A DNA stretch of 64,000 nt, taken from Cytospora piceicola. Taxonomy: Eukaryota > Ascomycota > Sordariomycetes > Diaporthales > Cytosporaceae. The translations under genes and the position numbers were made by a program. Shown here piece by piece: positions 1-11,680 of this stretch; the first letter of the stretch is position 1; each line of letters starts with the position of its first letter. The stretch is taken from NCBI GenBank assembly GCA_023375675.1, contig JALQBC010000032.1, positions 1-64,000 on the forward strand, in the 5' to 3' direction. The notes under the pieces were generated by a model. The model was not told the DNA's origin. It saw nothing but the letters and a program-made list of their open reading frames with translations, and did no database searches.

Positions 1-74
<74 letters not shown>
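1..74. repeat. TTAC tetranucleotide array
   Basis: Almost pure (TTAC)n from the window edge to about base 74, running straight into the AT-rich arm that follows. The same array type precedes the equivalent arm at 25722 and, reverse-complemented as GTAA, follows the arms at 20877 and 23098. It is therefore a constant part of this repeat family. Confidence 0.95.
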
Positions 75-752
75 ATTCGAATCTAAAGGCTTATATAAGC
101 CTTCGGTAAAGAAAAAGGAAGGGGAAGGCTAAGGTTCGGGTTAAGAACCTTAAGAACTTAGAGAATTAAAACTATTAGCTTTAATAGTAAGCCTACTTTA
201 AAGACTACGATTTAATTAAATATACTGTTTAATAGCCCTTTTTCTATAGATTCAGATTTAGGTAAGTTATATTTAATCGGATTAAAACTCGAGCGTGTAT
301 CTTAGTTCGAATCTAAAGTCTTCTATAGACATCCTTATCGTAAGTCCGACCTTATCTAGGCCTTAAAGTGACTATAAGTCTTCCGGCAGGCATTGAAAGA
401 CCTTAAAGTGACCGTAAGCCTTCCGGCAGGCATTAAAGGCTCTTACAATTGCTAATGCATTTAGTTACGGAACGACTAGAATCACTGCTTTTAACAGCTA
501 ATCAGATCCTTTAGACGGGTGCTGTAGCGAATTAGTATAATTGTAATTCAGAGCTAATTAGAATTAAAAACAGGTAGTATAAATCTTAAGGGCAATAATT
601 TCTGTATGCTCGCCCGCCTTGTAAAACAAACATTAACCTTTTTAACGGAAGGCATTGTAAATTTCTGTGTGCTCGCCCGCCTTGTCTAATTGTAAAACAA
701 ACATCAACCTTCCTAACGGAAGGCATAAACATGAACCTTCTTAACGGAAGGC
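75..752 (+). repeat. AT-rich repeat arm, copy A
   Basis: This roughly 550-680 bp segment recurs at 25722-26281 in the same orientation and at 20877-21420 and 23098-23648 reverse-complemented. It runs from a conserved start (TTCGAATCTAAAGGCTTATA) to a terminal imperfect palindrome CCTTCCTAACGGAAGG. The terminal 60-70 bp is duplicated in tandem here (about 597-657 and 660-730), and a third copy of the palindrome lies at 732-752. Differences between copies are mostly C/T and G/A, as RIP would produce. No coding capacity is seen. It is likely the right end of an element whose remainder lies left of the window. Confidence 0.85.
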
Positions 753-809
753 ATATCTTGTTCCTGTATATTGTCTCTAAATTTATATAAAGCCTATATA
801 GATACAGAT

Positions 810-2827
810 TTATTTCCTGCACCTACCGCTAAATGTAGTCTTTCTTTTAATTCGGAAAGGCACATTGGAGGCTGGTGGCAGGGCTCCAGTGGGAACCCAC
901 CTCAGATCCGGCGAAATTGCACTCGTGTTAACTCTGTCACCTAGTTCGAGATCAAAGTGTGTGAATAATAGGGCGAAAGTGCTCAGAACTTCAGCTTTCG
1001 CGAAATGGCGACCAGGGCACATCCGTTGACCCCCACCGTAGGGCAACCAGAGCCCAGCTAAGCCATCAAGGGAGAATCGTAATTCTTGAGACTCCTTGGT
1101 TTCCTTTTCACATTCCCGAGGTGTTTCATTTCCAGACGAAGCACCCTTCTGAACAAGGAATCGCTCAGCCTGGAACTGCGATAAGGGCAATGTCGGCTGT
1201 CTTCCAGCGGCGGTCCATGCTTCCTCGTTGAGAGCCAGAGGGCGACTAAAGATCATGAGAGTCTGGTTTTTCTTGATGCGAAAGCCGTCTAGGTCGAAAT
1301 CTTCAAGTTCGCTAACGCGAGACACTGCAATGCGGGCATCCAAAATTAGTGAACAAATCATTGTGTATTTGCTGAATATCACCGGTGATATCACAAGTGT
1401 CATTATTTTGGGATCGCGCAAAATACCACCAGAAGATGATCGAAATATTGCATGCAATAAGTCAGAAGTAAATGAAAACGCTTACTGCCAATGGCCACAC
1501 GCAGTCGTAGTACCTCAGCGTATCCCGACTGCAAGCACGGCTGTGCACATAATTTCGGGATATCAAATCCTTTGCCCTCAGTACAAAGGCTGATTTCAGA
1601 CATCAACTTATTCCTAAGGTTCTCCTCTTTGAGAGCCTCGAAGGTGTACCAGAATATGCAAGGAAGAATATTCGCATTTGCCCTACAACACAGAACTTGA
1701 GCTTAGCCAGACGTACTTGGAGGAAGCACGATGTACCCATCATCGGTGAGGGTCAGATGTTAATACTCACGCAAACATGAGCCCGAGGTCCTCAGAAGCC
1801 CTTGCGTCCGCTGTCATTGGCTTCATTGGCAGAGAATACTCTTGTCTCGCCCGAATTACCTTGGACCCAAAGTACGGTTCCCACTCCGGGTCCTCCCGGC
1901 TGGTGTTAGTGCAGTCAGAATGTTCATGGGCATAGGCGTGCCATTTCTTGATACTAGCGAGTAGCCGCTCCCGCGATCTATAAGCCCGCGGGATCATCCA
2001 TCGAGGAAGACAGCGCAGAAAGAGTGGCACATTCCTGTCAAATGTCCAAAAGTCTTCCACTAATGTTGGATTCAGTTCCAATATTTTGGAGCCCATAAGC
2101 GTCTCAATAGCGGAACTAGACACATGTTCTTGGAGGAAGCGGTAGAGGTCCGGCTGCTCGAGCCATCCCTGGTCGTCGGCTTTGTTCAGGGCAGCATCAA
2201 GGTTTCGGGTCAAAGTCTTGAGATATCGATCCGCTAATGGATGGAGATGCTGACCAGAAAGATATCTTTGGGTCGCGTGTGCTTGATGAAAGTGAATCCG
2301 GTTTTCTTGTCTGGTTCGGCTTCCTTTCCTTGGAGATGATCCCATACCAGAGTCGTCCGCCTCGTAGAAGGGAATAACGCTCAATGGAGAGGCAAGCAGA
2401 TACTTGAGAGCGAAGATCGTGGCGGGTTTGCTAGTCAAGTGCTTGGAAGATTTGAATATAACCTGAACATGCTCTGCGTTGGCGACAGCGATGAAATTCA
2501 GCGTGCCTGCCTTGACGGCGAGTGGAATCTTGGACCCATAAGTTTTGCTGCAAATTTGTCAGTTTGAGATACTCCAAGTAATAGTGGGTGGAAGAAATAC
2601 AAAATCTTGGCGATGAACCTGCCTGGGCTCCAAGCCAGTGAGAATGCATGAGCAATAATCGGTATGCAATACGGAACCTCCGGAGCCGAGGCTTGCCTAA
2701 TAAGCCGTTGTGAAGCTCGGCGGAATAGTATAGTCGTCATCATGTAAGTCATGAGTGGGATCAACAGCAAGCATGTCGCCCATGTTGATAGTAAGGCATG
2801 TCCGAAGGATTCTTGAATGGCCTGCAT
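810..2827 (-). CDS. cytochrome P450 monooxygenase (first of three)
   Basis: Heme-thiolate monooxygenase, inferred to be ER-anchored and to oxidise a lipophilic substrate. Exons are 2827-2601, 2547-1771, 1682-1486 and 1324-810 (introns 53, 88 and 161 bp, all GT-AG). They sum to 1716 bases, 571 residues plus stop. A hydrophobic N-terminal helix is followed by the body. The K-helix ExxR reads EVLR near residue 392, and the heme loop reads PYGGGQRMCPGR with the Cys near residue 502. The CPGR heme loop resembles the CYP7/CYP8-like fungal group also seen in the gene at 11681; substrate unknown. A longer reading frame starts upstream at TTG, so the first ATG was chosen. The 3' end lies only 58 bp from repeat arm A. 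Gene and splice sites look intact. Confidence 0.88.
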
Positions 2828-5800
2828 GCTTTCCAATCTCAGTCAACGAACGTTGGTGAGGGAGTTATCCATACCTACTTTAAGCTCAACGGTGACTTCA
2901 GTATTTGATTTAGAAGGAAGGGGTCAAGATACAGCGTGGAGTTAGGAGGCTTATTCCAAGCTGGACTGGAGACGAAAGGACTTGCGTGCATAGCTGATTT
3001 GCTTCAGGTGTTGACACCTCGTTGATCTGTAGCCCAAGAGCATGGAATTTAAGGAGATATGGAACAACCTGCTGGCACTTTATATAGGTTCTTGAATGTT
3101 CCAACCTGAAGGGTAGTGGTTCGTCATCTTCAAGCACTGAGACGGCTAAGCTCTCGGCCTTGTTGACCACTGGAAGCCAAAGCCGACTCCGAAGATACCA
3201 ATCTCCTCATTGGACTTTCTGCACAAAGGCCGCTAATAATAGAATACAGTTCCCGGTGGCATTACCGCCCGTGATGTTCAGTCGCCGGCTGATCATGTAT
3301 GGTGCAACCAACAAAAGGCTTTTTGAACTAACTGGCGATCAATGTTGAGATCACAAGTCCCAGCTTCTGTAGTACCCAGGTACTGTTGCCACATGAAGGA
3401 TGTTTGCTTAGAGCTCGCTATCAATTCTAAATGCAGGGACATCTCAGCCTGCCTTGGTCCAAGAATTATACGCTGTTACCTAGGGATTACCTCGGGAAAC
3501 TCGTGGTGGCCTCTGTGGCTTGGGGTGGGGGCCGGGGGGCGGAGAGGACATATTTTGACCCACTTTGCGAGTCGAGAAGGAATAGCAGTGCAGAAGGCAT
3601 GCTGACAGTGGCCCCTAACCATCCAGTCATCATCGTATCAGGTGCGATGACGCCTACGATGATGTGATTGGTGGAAGACATGTGAAAGCCACCACGGGAC
3701 AGATATGGCAACCTTGTCAACCCTTAGGTGCATCAACGGGCCATTCGCCTGACATATACACTACCCTATTGTTGGCTCTGAATCCAGACCGATTTTACAT
3801 TGGGATATTGTCGGCAGGCTGAGAAAGACATTTGCTGAAAATGCATCACTGGAACATGCATGTGTACTCAGCTTACACAGTGCGGTTACATGAGGAAATC
3901 GGCTGTGCACAGAGCTAATGATTGATCACCGGTCGGAGCCTTTGATATGCCTGTCCGTCTCACTGCATTGTGGAGCCTAGACTAGCTGTTTGCAGGTACT
4001 CTGTACCCCGATGAAACAAGTTTACATTTGCCCTGCACTTTTGGTGTGGTGTAGTATCTTAGGCCCCATCCCCGTGTTCTGGCCTACACTGTTTTTGTAC
4101 ATTTCTTCCACTCGAAGCCTGAAATCAGAGCCGCCGAGGCGGTTCATGCATGATGAACGTCTGATGATCTGCGGTAGTTGATACTACTACACGAGGCGTG
4201 GCTGCAGCGGCTGATATGGCGTGTTTGGTTTGCTCGTGTTCGTTGTGGAGTGTGTGTTCTAAGGTACGGTAGATAAATTACTTGAATAGTAGAATTCTGG
4301 GCCTACGGAAAGAGGCCGAAGAATTCATATGTAGGCTCCTAAGCTTACCACGTATGATCCGGCGGCATTCTATACGGCCCCCAAATTCGATGATTTCGAC
4401 GTCGTACTAGCCTTTTTAAGCGGTACTTCGAGCCGTGGGTCCCTTCCTCATACTGGGTGCCAGGCTTTTTTTTTACCCCCTTGTCAGGTATTCTTGGCTC
4501 GTGCTTGCTGTGGACCGTAACGTCGCGGTGTTCCTCTTTGCTGTAAGAAGTACCGGTGGGACCGGTGCATCTGATCTACAATACCAGTTCAGGGTGTTTT
4601 ATTTACCCATCCGACTAAGTACCGTGGTACAAACTCGAGGTGATCGTGACGATACTTTCCCTTCGAGGTTAATATCAGTATTAAATACCCCGCGCTACAG
4701 GCCCTTGGAAGAGTGTAGTGCTGCTACAGAAATATATGACATGCAATATTTAAATATTGAACCAAGCATGCTAATATTGACCGTTGTCACACGATAATAG
4801 GCGGCTTAGAGCATCGAAAATCTTCAACTCGCCAAGGTTCAATCTCATGTCGAACGGCAGGAATTCCAAAGCCTTCCAAGGAACCTTAGACTTGAATTTT
4901 CGTCAATGCCACAACAGTTCCATCTTCGCGTCTTTGTTTACGAAATGCTCGTCAACATGAAGACAGAAAACGAAATTACAGCTATATCTCTTCTTCAGGC
5001 GGTCACCTGTACAAGAGGAGGCCAAATATTGTTGGCATCTCTTTTAAGCATCCTCATAATCACGGTACTACGTGTCCTCTTACAGTATCTCAAATCGTGG
5101 ACAAGCGCAATCTTGCTCGCCCTGCAAGTCTTGAACTGCTCGATACCTGGTTGGTGACCCAGTTGGCCAGCAATTCTACCTGCGATATATTTACTCTAAA
5201 CAGGATCCCCACAATACCACTAAATGTGCGCTGCAAAGATCTTCGGTGGGCAAAGTTGCACGTTGTTATGGATTCACACGAAGCAGTTCAGATCAATCGA
5301 TCTGGAGACTGGAGAATTGCATTCACGATCATTGTAAATTGGTTGAGTAGTTGGCTGCAGGATCGAGCACGTCCAGATCATCCGACTTGATGAAATGTGG
5401 GTAGTTACCCTCGGGTAGTAGCTGGCAGGCTGTGTGGTGGTGCTGGCGAGATAGCAGGCCGATTTGTATTCTACATATCGAGCGGTTGGCCGCATTCTTG
5501 AGATGGAGGCTCTTGGATCATTTGTCCTGAATTTTGTGCCTCGATATGCGTGCTTGAATGACTGGCTTTGGTGCAAATTCCACGGGACTTCAGAATCACC
5601 TCACCTATGATAGCATTCCCGCCCTATGTTGCATTATCAGCTCGCCAATACAACTCACTTGATAAACGAGTTCTGTGCCGCAAGGTGGCTGATGGGATGA
5701 GACATGTTGCACATATGCTGACCACCTTCTCTATTGGGGTCACGCACGACAAGGGTAAATGTTGCAACTAAATTCATCTGAAGCCTGATCAAGGTATCCA

Positions 5801-5886
5801 ATCCTTTGCATCGAGATGGGTGGTCAGACTGAGAGTTGTCTTGGGAGCAATATCCAAGGTAGTGGGTGCCTTGTTGCCCAATGCAC
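2828..5886. other. gene-free stretch between P450 and minisatellite
   Basis: Only short overlapping open frames occur here, with no recognisable domain, codon bias or splice-joined continuation. It contains the promoter of the leftward P450 (just above 2827) and otherwise nothing I can assign. Confidence 0.5.
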
Positions 5887-6306
5887 AAGGTTGGAGTCTT
5901 GGTTGGTTCCTCCGTTGCATTCAAGTTGCATCGCCCCTAAGGTTGGAATTTTGGTTGGTTCCTCCGTTGCTTCCAAGTTGCATCGCCCCCAAGGTTGGAG
6001 TCTTGGTTGGTTCCTCCGTTGCTTCCAAGTTGCATCGCCCCCAAGGTTGGAATTTTGGTTGGTTCCTCCGTTGCTTCCAAGTTGCATCGCCCCCAAGGTT
6101 GGAGTCTTGGTTGGTTCCTCCGTTGCTTCCAAGTTGCATCGCCCCCAAGGTTGGAGTCTTGGTTGGTTCCTCCGTTGCATTCAAGTTGCATCACCCCTAA
6201 GGTTGGAATTTTGGTTGGTTCCTCCGTTGCTTCCAAGTTGCATCGCCCCCAAGGTTGGAATTTTGGTTGGTTCCTCCGTTGCTTCTAAGTTGCATCGCCC
6301 CCAAGG
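5887..6306. repeat. 52-bp minisatellite, 8 units
   Basis: The unit begins AAGGTTGGA and recurs at 5887, 5939, 5991, 6043, 6095, 6147, 6199 and 6251, exactly 52 bp apart. Two sub-variants alternate: GGAGTCTTGG versus GGAATTTTGG, combined with GCATTC versus GCTTCC. Because 52 is not a multiple of 3, a reading frame running through the array must pass the unit in all three phases. Long frames are open on both strands, so the unit is stop-free in every phase. No start, splice or domain evidence supports translation. Confidence 0.95.
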
Positions 6307-6615
6307 TTTCCTACGTGTCGTGTCCTTGTACCGGTGCAGAGATACTTGACCCCCAGTTGCTCACGCTAAACCCAACCCTGCACATACCGCTGTCAGGTCG
6401 CCGCTGTAGTTCAGTTCCGGCATAAAACCAGGCCAGGTGCTGCTGGCCGTACTCCCGTTGCCGCGCACGTCTCCTCAAAGCCAACCCCGGGACGGCTTTT
6501 CACCTGCGAATGCCCAAAGTTATTCTCTTGAGTGTATTCGAGGGGCTTCCTATACTAGATCGGAAGATCTTGAACCTTCACTGTAAGGCAGACTGTGGCA
6601 TTTCAGACTAGCGAC
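6307..6615 (+). promoter_or_regulatory. upstream region of the rhodopsin-domain gene
   Basis: This 309-bp region between the minisatellite and the ATG at 6616 presumably holds the promoter and 5' leader. No specific operator-like motif is recognised. Confidence 0.35.
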
Positions 6616-8318
6616 ATGTCTACTCTCGACCCCAGCCAACTTCCGGCGATGGCTCCTCCTGATGGGGTCATCCCTAACTTTGTGGACCCCGAAACGCGAG
6701 CACCAACGACAAGAATTGTCATATGTATTAGCCTATCACTGATGCTCTTTTTTGTGGCTTTGCGTATCTACACTCGTCTTCGAGTGGCAGGCAACTTCAG
6801 GGCGGATGATTGTAAGTGCATCATACCTATTATCTCATGTTCGCACCCTTGACAATGTTCGACTACTTACCATCCGAGACAGGTTTTTGCTTTGCTGGTA
6901 CCGCCAGTGTCACCGCTTATACTGGAATTATCCTTTCTTGTGCGTTCACAGAAGTCCAATAAGTTCCCCAGATGACCATATCCTGAAACTTATAATATAG
7001 TGCTGGGTGATCCGCTGGGGCCTCATCAATGGAATGTGGCCTTAACTGGTATCACTTTGAAGTTCGTTACGGTATGCTGGCCCTATAGTGCCTCAAGACA
7101 TGCTATGAGGTTAATGAGCGCTGACATACTCCCAGAACTCAGTGGTCTTAACGTGCATGTACGCGGTCAATGCGATCTTAGTCAAATGCACACTCCTGAT
7201 CTTGTATCTCCAAGTCTTTCGCCCGAACAAACGAGCGAGAATTATGATATGGTCAGGTATTGCGTTGATTGTGGTTTTCTATTTGGCCTGCATTATAGCA
7301 AACTTGGTCAACTGTGTGCCAGTCAGCCAGCAACTACCCGGTCTTAACCCGGCGGAATGGGCTTCAAAGGCAGAACATAATCATTGCTCTAAACCTGAAC
7401 TTCAATTGACAGTAGCTCAAGGAATCTTCAGTGCAGTCACTGACTTTTATGGCAAGTCCTCCAGACCAGCTCCTATCCCTTCAATTTGTTCTCGTACATA
7501 ACGAAGTCGAATTCTGGCTAACTCTGACTATAAGTCCTCGCTATCCCAGTCACTTCAGTCTTGGAACTTCAATTGCCTCTGAAACGGAAACTAGGTGTTC
7601 TGGCCATCTTCCTGACAGGCTTGCTGTGCGTTCACCTTCTGCTTTAAACCGTTCGCTTACTGAGCTGATATCGTCTCTCAGGGCCTGTGCCTGCTCTGTA
7701 GCAAGCGCGTATTATCGCTTTGTTTTTTTGAACACTGAAGATTTCACCTGGAGCTCCATGCCAGTCTACGCTCTTGGGCAAGTTGAACCCCCCCCCCCCG
7801 GGTCCACTTTCAGGTTGACAATTTGAAAGATGCAGCAATTTGCTAACCCTAAATGCCTGTCTAGTTCTTGTGAGATGGCTGTCGGTATCATCTGTAGCTG
7901 TCTACCTGTCGTATTTTCCACTATTAGGGGCGTAGCCAAGGTAGGCATGTGGGCCACGTTGGTTAGATATGTCAAGTCTGGAGGTCGCTACAGCGGCGCG
8001 TCTGGATCTGGCGGGCCAGTACCACAAAAGGAGCCAATCACTGGTATCTCTGAGGACAGCAATGGACTTCCTCAGATCCCGCAGGGTACACTGACCGGAG
8101 TGAAGAGTTTCATACGCAAAGCATATCGCTCCAAGCCGGCCAACACCATCAACGTCACTACTGAGCTGCATACTTTCTCAGGGTTAGCCTCCATCGATGA
8201 TGACTACCACGCACAGCTCCAGCGTGGTTACTTCGCATCATCAAATACCCATCTCAACGATACATCACAAGCGTCTGTCGCCTCCGGGCCAAAGGGAGTT
8301 GGGCAAAGAGGTTGCTAG
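6616..8318 (+). CDS. fungal rhodopsin-domain (PTH11-like) integral membrane protein
   Basis: Seven exons: 6616-6811, 6883-6939, 7001-7071, 7136-7451, 7535-7625, 7682-7777 and 7865-8318. They sum to 1281 bases, 426 residues. The protein shows about seven hydrophobic helices, the family's GPHQW motif after helix 2, and the late EMAVGIICSCLP block, followed by a hydrophilic Ser/Gly-rich cytoplasmic tail of about 120 residues. This family includes Pth11-related putative receptors; no CFEM domain precedes it. Two introns (7452-7534 and 7778-7864) start with GC, in the favourable context GCAAGT, instead of GT. These are the only choices that keep the family motifs in frame. It converges on the P450 at 9088. 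Ligand and role are unknown. Confidence 0.82.
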
Positions 8319-9087
8319 ACGGAGGGAGCGGACTTGAACAACTCGGTACCTCATTTGAGGCTCATGGTCGTACTTGGTAGTACAATGGACGGCATAGTGT
8401 TGGGCACTTGTACAATCCGTAGCGCGAGACTTGATAACTGTGGCTGCCAGCAGAAAGGTCCTTCGAACACACATAAAAATGTAGGGAACATGCCTTAAGA
8501 GACTTAGTTGAGATGAGGAATTGATGAAGCTGTGAGATAATTCCCGAGAGCCTTGGTATCTCGGTTGCCGTGATTGTAGTGGCTTTGTCGCTCCCCGACG
8601 CTAGGTATATGTACATTTATCATCCCCAAGGCGGCAGTACCCTCATTGTAGCACGTTTGCAGATTCAGAGAGGACAGTCATTCCTCCCAGTTCAAACGTG
8701 TCGTCGATCTTCCGTCATTGGAAATAGATCCGCTGTTAGACTGTTGTGGACTGTGAATCCAGTGAGCCTCGAGTGCTACAGGGTGTATTTGTATGTGATT
8801 GAAGCCACGCCGCGGAGGCATCACTGACCAAGGTCTATTCTTGATCCCATGCGGCGACTCTATATGGATAAGCGTTGTGTGGCGGTGGCTGAATTCTCAG
8901 AGTGGTCTTTGTGCTTGAGTGTGAAGGAGGTTTTGACAGATCCCAAAAATAATATCCGCCAGTGCCATTAGTACCCGGCCTCTGATATGTCCAAACATCC
9001 AGTGAGGCGTTATTGCCTTGAACTGAGCTTAACCTTCATTCTCATCCCATCCACTGGCCTCGCAGTAATCTGTCGCCCCTGCAGAAG
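8319..9087. other. intergenic, between convergent 3' ends
   Basis: This holds the downstream regions of the rhodopsin-domain gene (plus strand) and the second P450 (minus strand). I see no gene or repeat in it. Confidence 0.5.
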
Positions 9088-10827
9088 TTATAGGTGAGCA
9101 ATCAATGATACAGGGTGTCTGCGTGAGGGTAAAGGTGGGGGTGCGGTTCGACAAACCTTATACAGCTCAGACTTGACTTCATACTGTCCTGAGTCCCCCA
9201 TGACTGGTCTGTCTTGGTCGTCACGATCTACCTCGCCGAGGCCCACCTTGATAAAATCGTAGCGGCGTGCGACAACGGCCACAATGACATGAGCCTCGAT
9301 TTTGGCAAAGTCTTGGCCCACACAATTGCGTGGGCCTCGTTCAAATGGCCTCCAAGAACCAGTTGGGGCGTTTGCTCTGCACTTTGCTGCCGTCGCGACT
9401 CTGTTGTCCAGAAATTCGGCTTCTTCAAGCCAGCGCTCCGGTATAAAAGAGTCGGCCAAGTCCCCGTAGATAGCTGGGTCGCGATGAATCAAGCTATGAC
9501 ATATGTACAAGATCGACCCATCTACGCAATGTTCTAATCCATCAGCTGTACGCAAGTTGAAACCTGTCCCGGGCTTGGTCATGCGTGCTGTACTTGCAGG
9601 CGGGTGAAGTCGCAATGTCTCCTTCACGACAGCAGCAGTAAGCGGCATGCGGGTCATGATGTCAGGCCCGGACGCGAGAATCCGATCAAGTACAACCTGA
9701 GGCTCAGTCTCTTTTCCAAGCAGAGAATCTAGCTCTGCATGAACAGCATCCAGGACGCGTGGCGTGCGAGAGAGCTCGTAGAGAATCCATGAGATCATGA
9801 TACTGGTAGTGTCAAAGCCAGCAAAGAGGAATGTTTTGAGCTGGTCACACGCCTCGTTCACTAACGCGGGTGTAAGGGTTGCCGAGTCCCGTAGAATCAG
9901 GGAGAGAATGCTACGTGATTTGGCCGTTGAAATGCTTTGTTTTGCCTGCGCTTGTTGTGCAGCATGTTTGCTGTACACGACGTCCCTGAGAAGTGCGTTG
10001 ATTCGTGACCCGAGGCGGCGGCGTTTCAATTCGGTCCTCGGAACTAGCCACCAAGGCGAGTTTATAGGATCGTTGGTGTATGTGAGAAGTAGCTCACGGT
10101 ACAGTCGAATGAGTTCGCTCTGGAGTAGTCCCTCATTTTGAGCCTCTAAGTCCACGTCCATCACAGTAGCCCCGATTATGTCAAACATGAGGTTGCTGGT
10201 GAGAGAGGCGAGGGCGAACTCGGTCCCCTCTTTGGCGTGACGATCAAGGTGTTCGAGAAATCTTGGGATCTTGCCGAGAATGCCCGGGAGTAATGTCATC
10301 AAGTGCGCTGGCGCAAATCCTGGGTTGACCTTTTTCCGCAGTTCTGCCCATGCCTCTCCTTCCTCAGTGAGGATGGAATGCGGGCCTAGCAAGTGGTTTG
10401 TGTGCTTTTCCGTCTCAGATTTCGGCACACTTTTCGGGAACCCTTTGGTGCCCTTGGAAACCTGTTCAGCAATTGCGTGGTCCGCAATGAGTACCATGGG
10501 GTAAGTAACGGGTCGAAGATCAACCAGCATTATCGGCGGCTTGCCCAAAGAGTCCCGGATTTCGGAAAAAACCATGTCTATCTACGTATCAGAAAATGAT
10601 TTGGTAACTTGTAACAGATATATGGTTTATGGCAGCGGGACAATACCAGGGTGTCGGTCTTGGGGACCATTTCGGCTGAAGGTATCGAAAACCTTCAGGT
10701 GCCCCCACCAAAGAGATGTGGGGACCTGCGGAAGCGTCGCGTATTGCCTGTATCGCTTGTGGTATAATTGTGTAAACACATAGGAGACGAAAGCCGCCAA
10801 AAAGGCAAGCAGAAAATGCGTGAGCAT
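9088..10827 (-). CDS. cytochrome P450 monooxygenase (second of three)
   Basis: Two exons, 10827-10647 and 10577-9088, joined across a 69-bp GT-AG intron; 1671 bases, 556 residues. The N-terminal 20 residues form a membrane anchor. The I-helix oxygen-binding stretch reads AGFDTTS, the K-helix reads ETLR at 380-383, and the heme loop reads FERGPRNCVGQDFAK with Cys479. The segment after the intron (HPDMVFSEIRDSLG) resembles the group containing sterigmatocystin/aflatoxin-pathway P450s such as CYP59. That is a family resemblance only, not evidence for that product. The ATG at 10827 is the first before the anchor. It is divergently arranged with the third P450, sharing an 853-bp upstream region. 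No defect is seen. Confidence 0.9.
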
Positions 10828-11680
10828 CTCGGCGCTCTGTTACTGGTGTGGACTGCAAACAAAGTTGCGGGTCAGCTCAAACAGGCTCGGAGGGTACAGG
10901 ATAGGCTCGACTGTCTGACTGATGGGGGAAAAACTCGCCTTTAATGTCATCAAGGAAATGGGATGACAGCAGCGACCGTTCAGAAGAGAGCCTCACCTAT
11001 GAGAAGCCGAACAAAAGCATACAGTAGTCAGGTCAGTTGCTGTGGGCCTGCATCTCCATACAAGTCCTCCCAGGGGCTAGCTGTGCCAATTGGGGGCGGA
11101 AAGCACACCACAGCATTTGATAATTTCGAGCGGCTGCATATCAGGTAACGATCGTCAACGAAAAGTGACGGTGCATATCGACCAGGGTGGGTGGGGGCCT
11201 GAGACACCTGAGGTGACCCTTCCAAGAAAGCTTCATGTTCACGGTTAGTGCGTACCAACACTATCACGTTACGGCTACACTCCTGTGTATAATTAGTGCA
11301 CCAACTTTGGCAATAGACGCACACCCACTTCCACAGTAAGCAAGCTTTGAGCTTCTACCAATTATATTTCATCTCCATGCCGGTATGCATTGGGCTAGTT
11401 TTGGTGAATATTCCCGGCGTTAAACTTGTATAGGAAGAATCTAAGGCGCCACTTGGGCCCTAATACTGCAGACTGGGCCGCCCGTCGCTCTTAAATACCA
11501 CCCACCCTCCAGTCCTTGTCCGCAGATACGGTCAAACAACCTCATCCCCGCCCTTCCCAGCCCCAAGAATCTTTGCATTCCTGCCGCTACTCAGGTGCTA
11601 ACGTTCTTCGCCTCCTTTACCAGTCGGAATTCACTCAAGCAACTTGCGTCTTGCCTGGTGCATCGGCCTTCACTACAAAG
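10828..11680. promoter_or_regulatory. shared divergent promoter region of two P450 genes
   Basis: The second (minus) and third (plus) P450 genes start 853 bp apart and head away from each other, an arrangement compatible with co-regulation. A TATA-like TTAAATAC lies at about 11490 ahead of the plus-strand gene. I do not recognise a specific pathway-regulator site. Confidence 0.45.

Noticed and set aside
4906..5390. Possible short genes with a hydrophobic stretch
   Set aside because: Overlapping short frames with no homology sense, no splice-consistent extension and no codon bias.
5887..6306. CRISPR array
   Set aside because: Units are contiguous with no unique spacers, and the genome is eukaryotic.
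5816..6349. Repetitive proteins encoded across the minisatellite
   Set aside because: Frames are open only because the 52-bp unit lacks stops in all phases; no promoter, splice or domain evidence.
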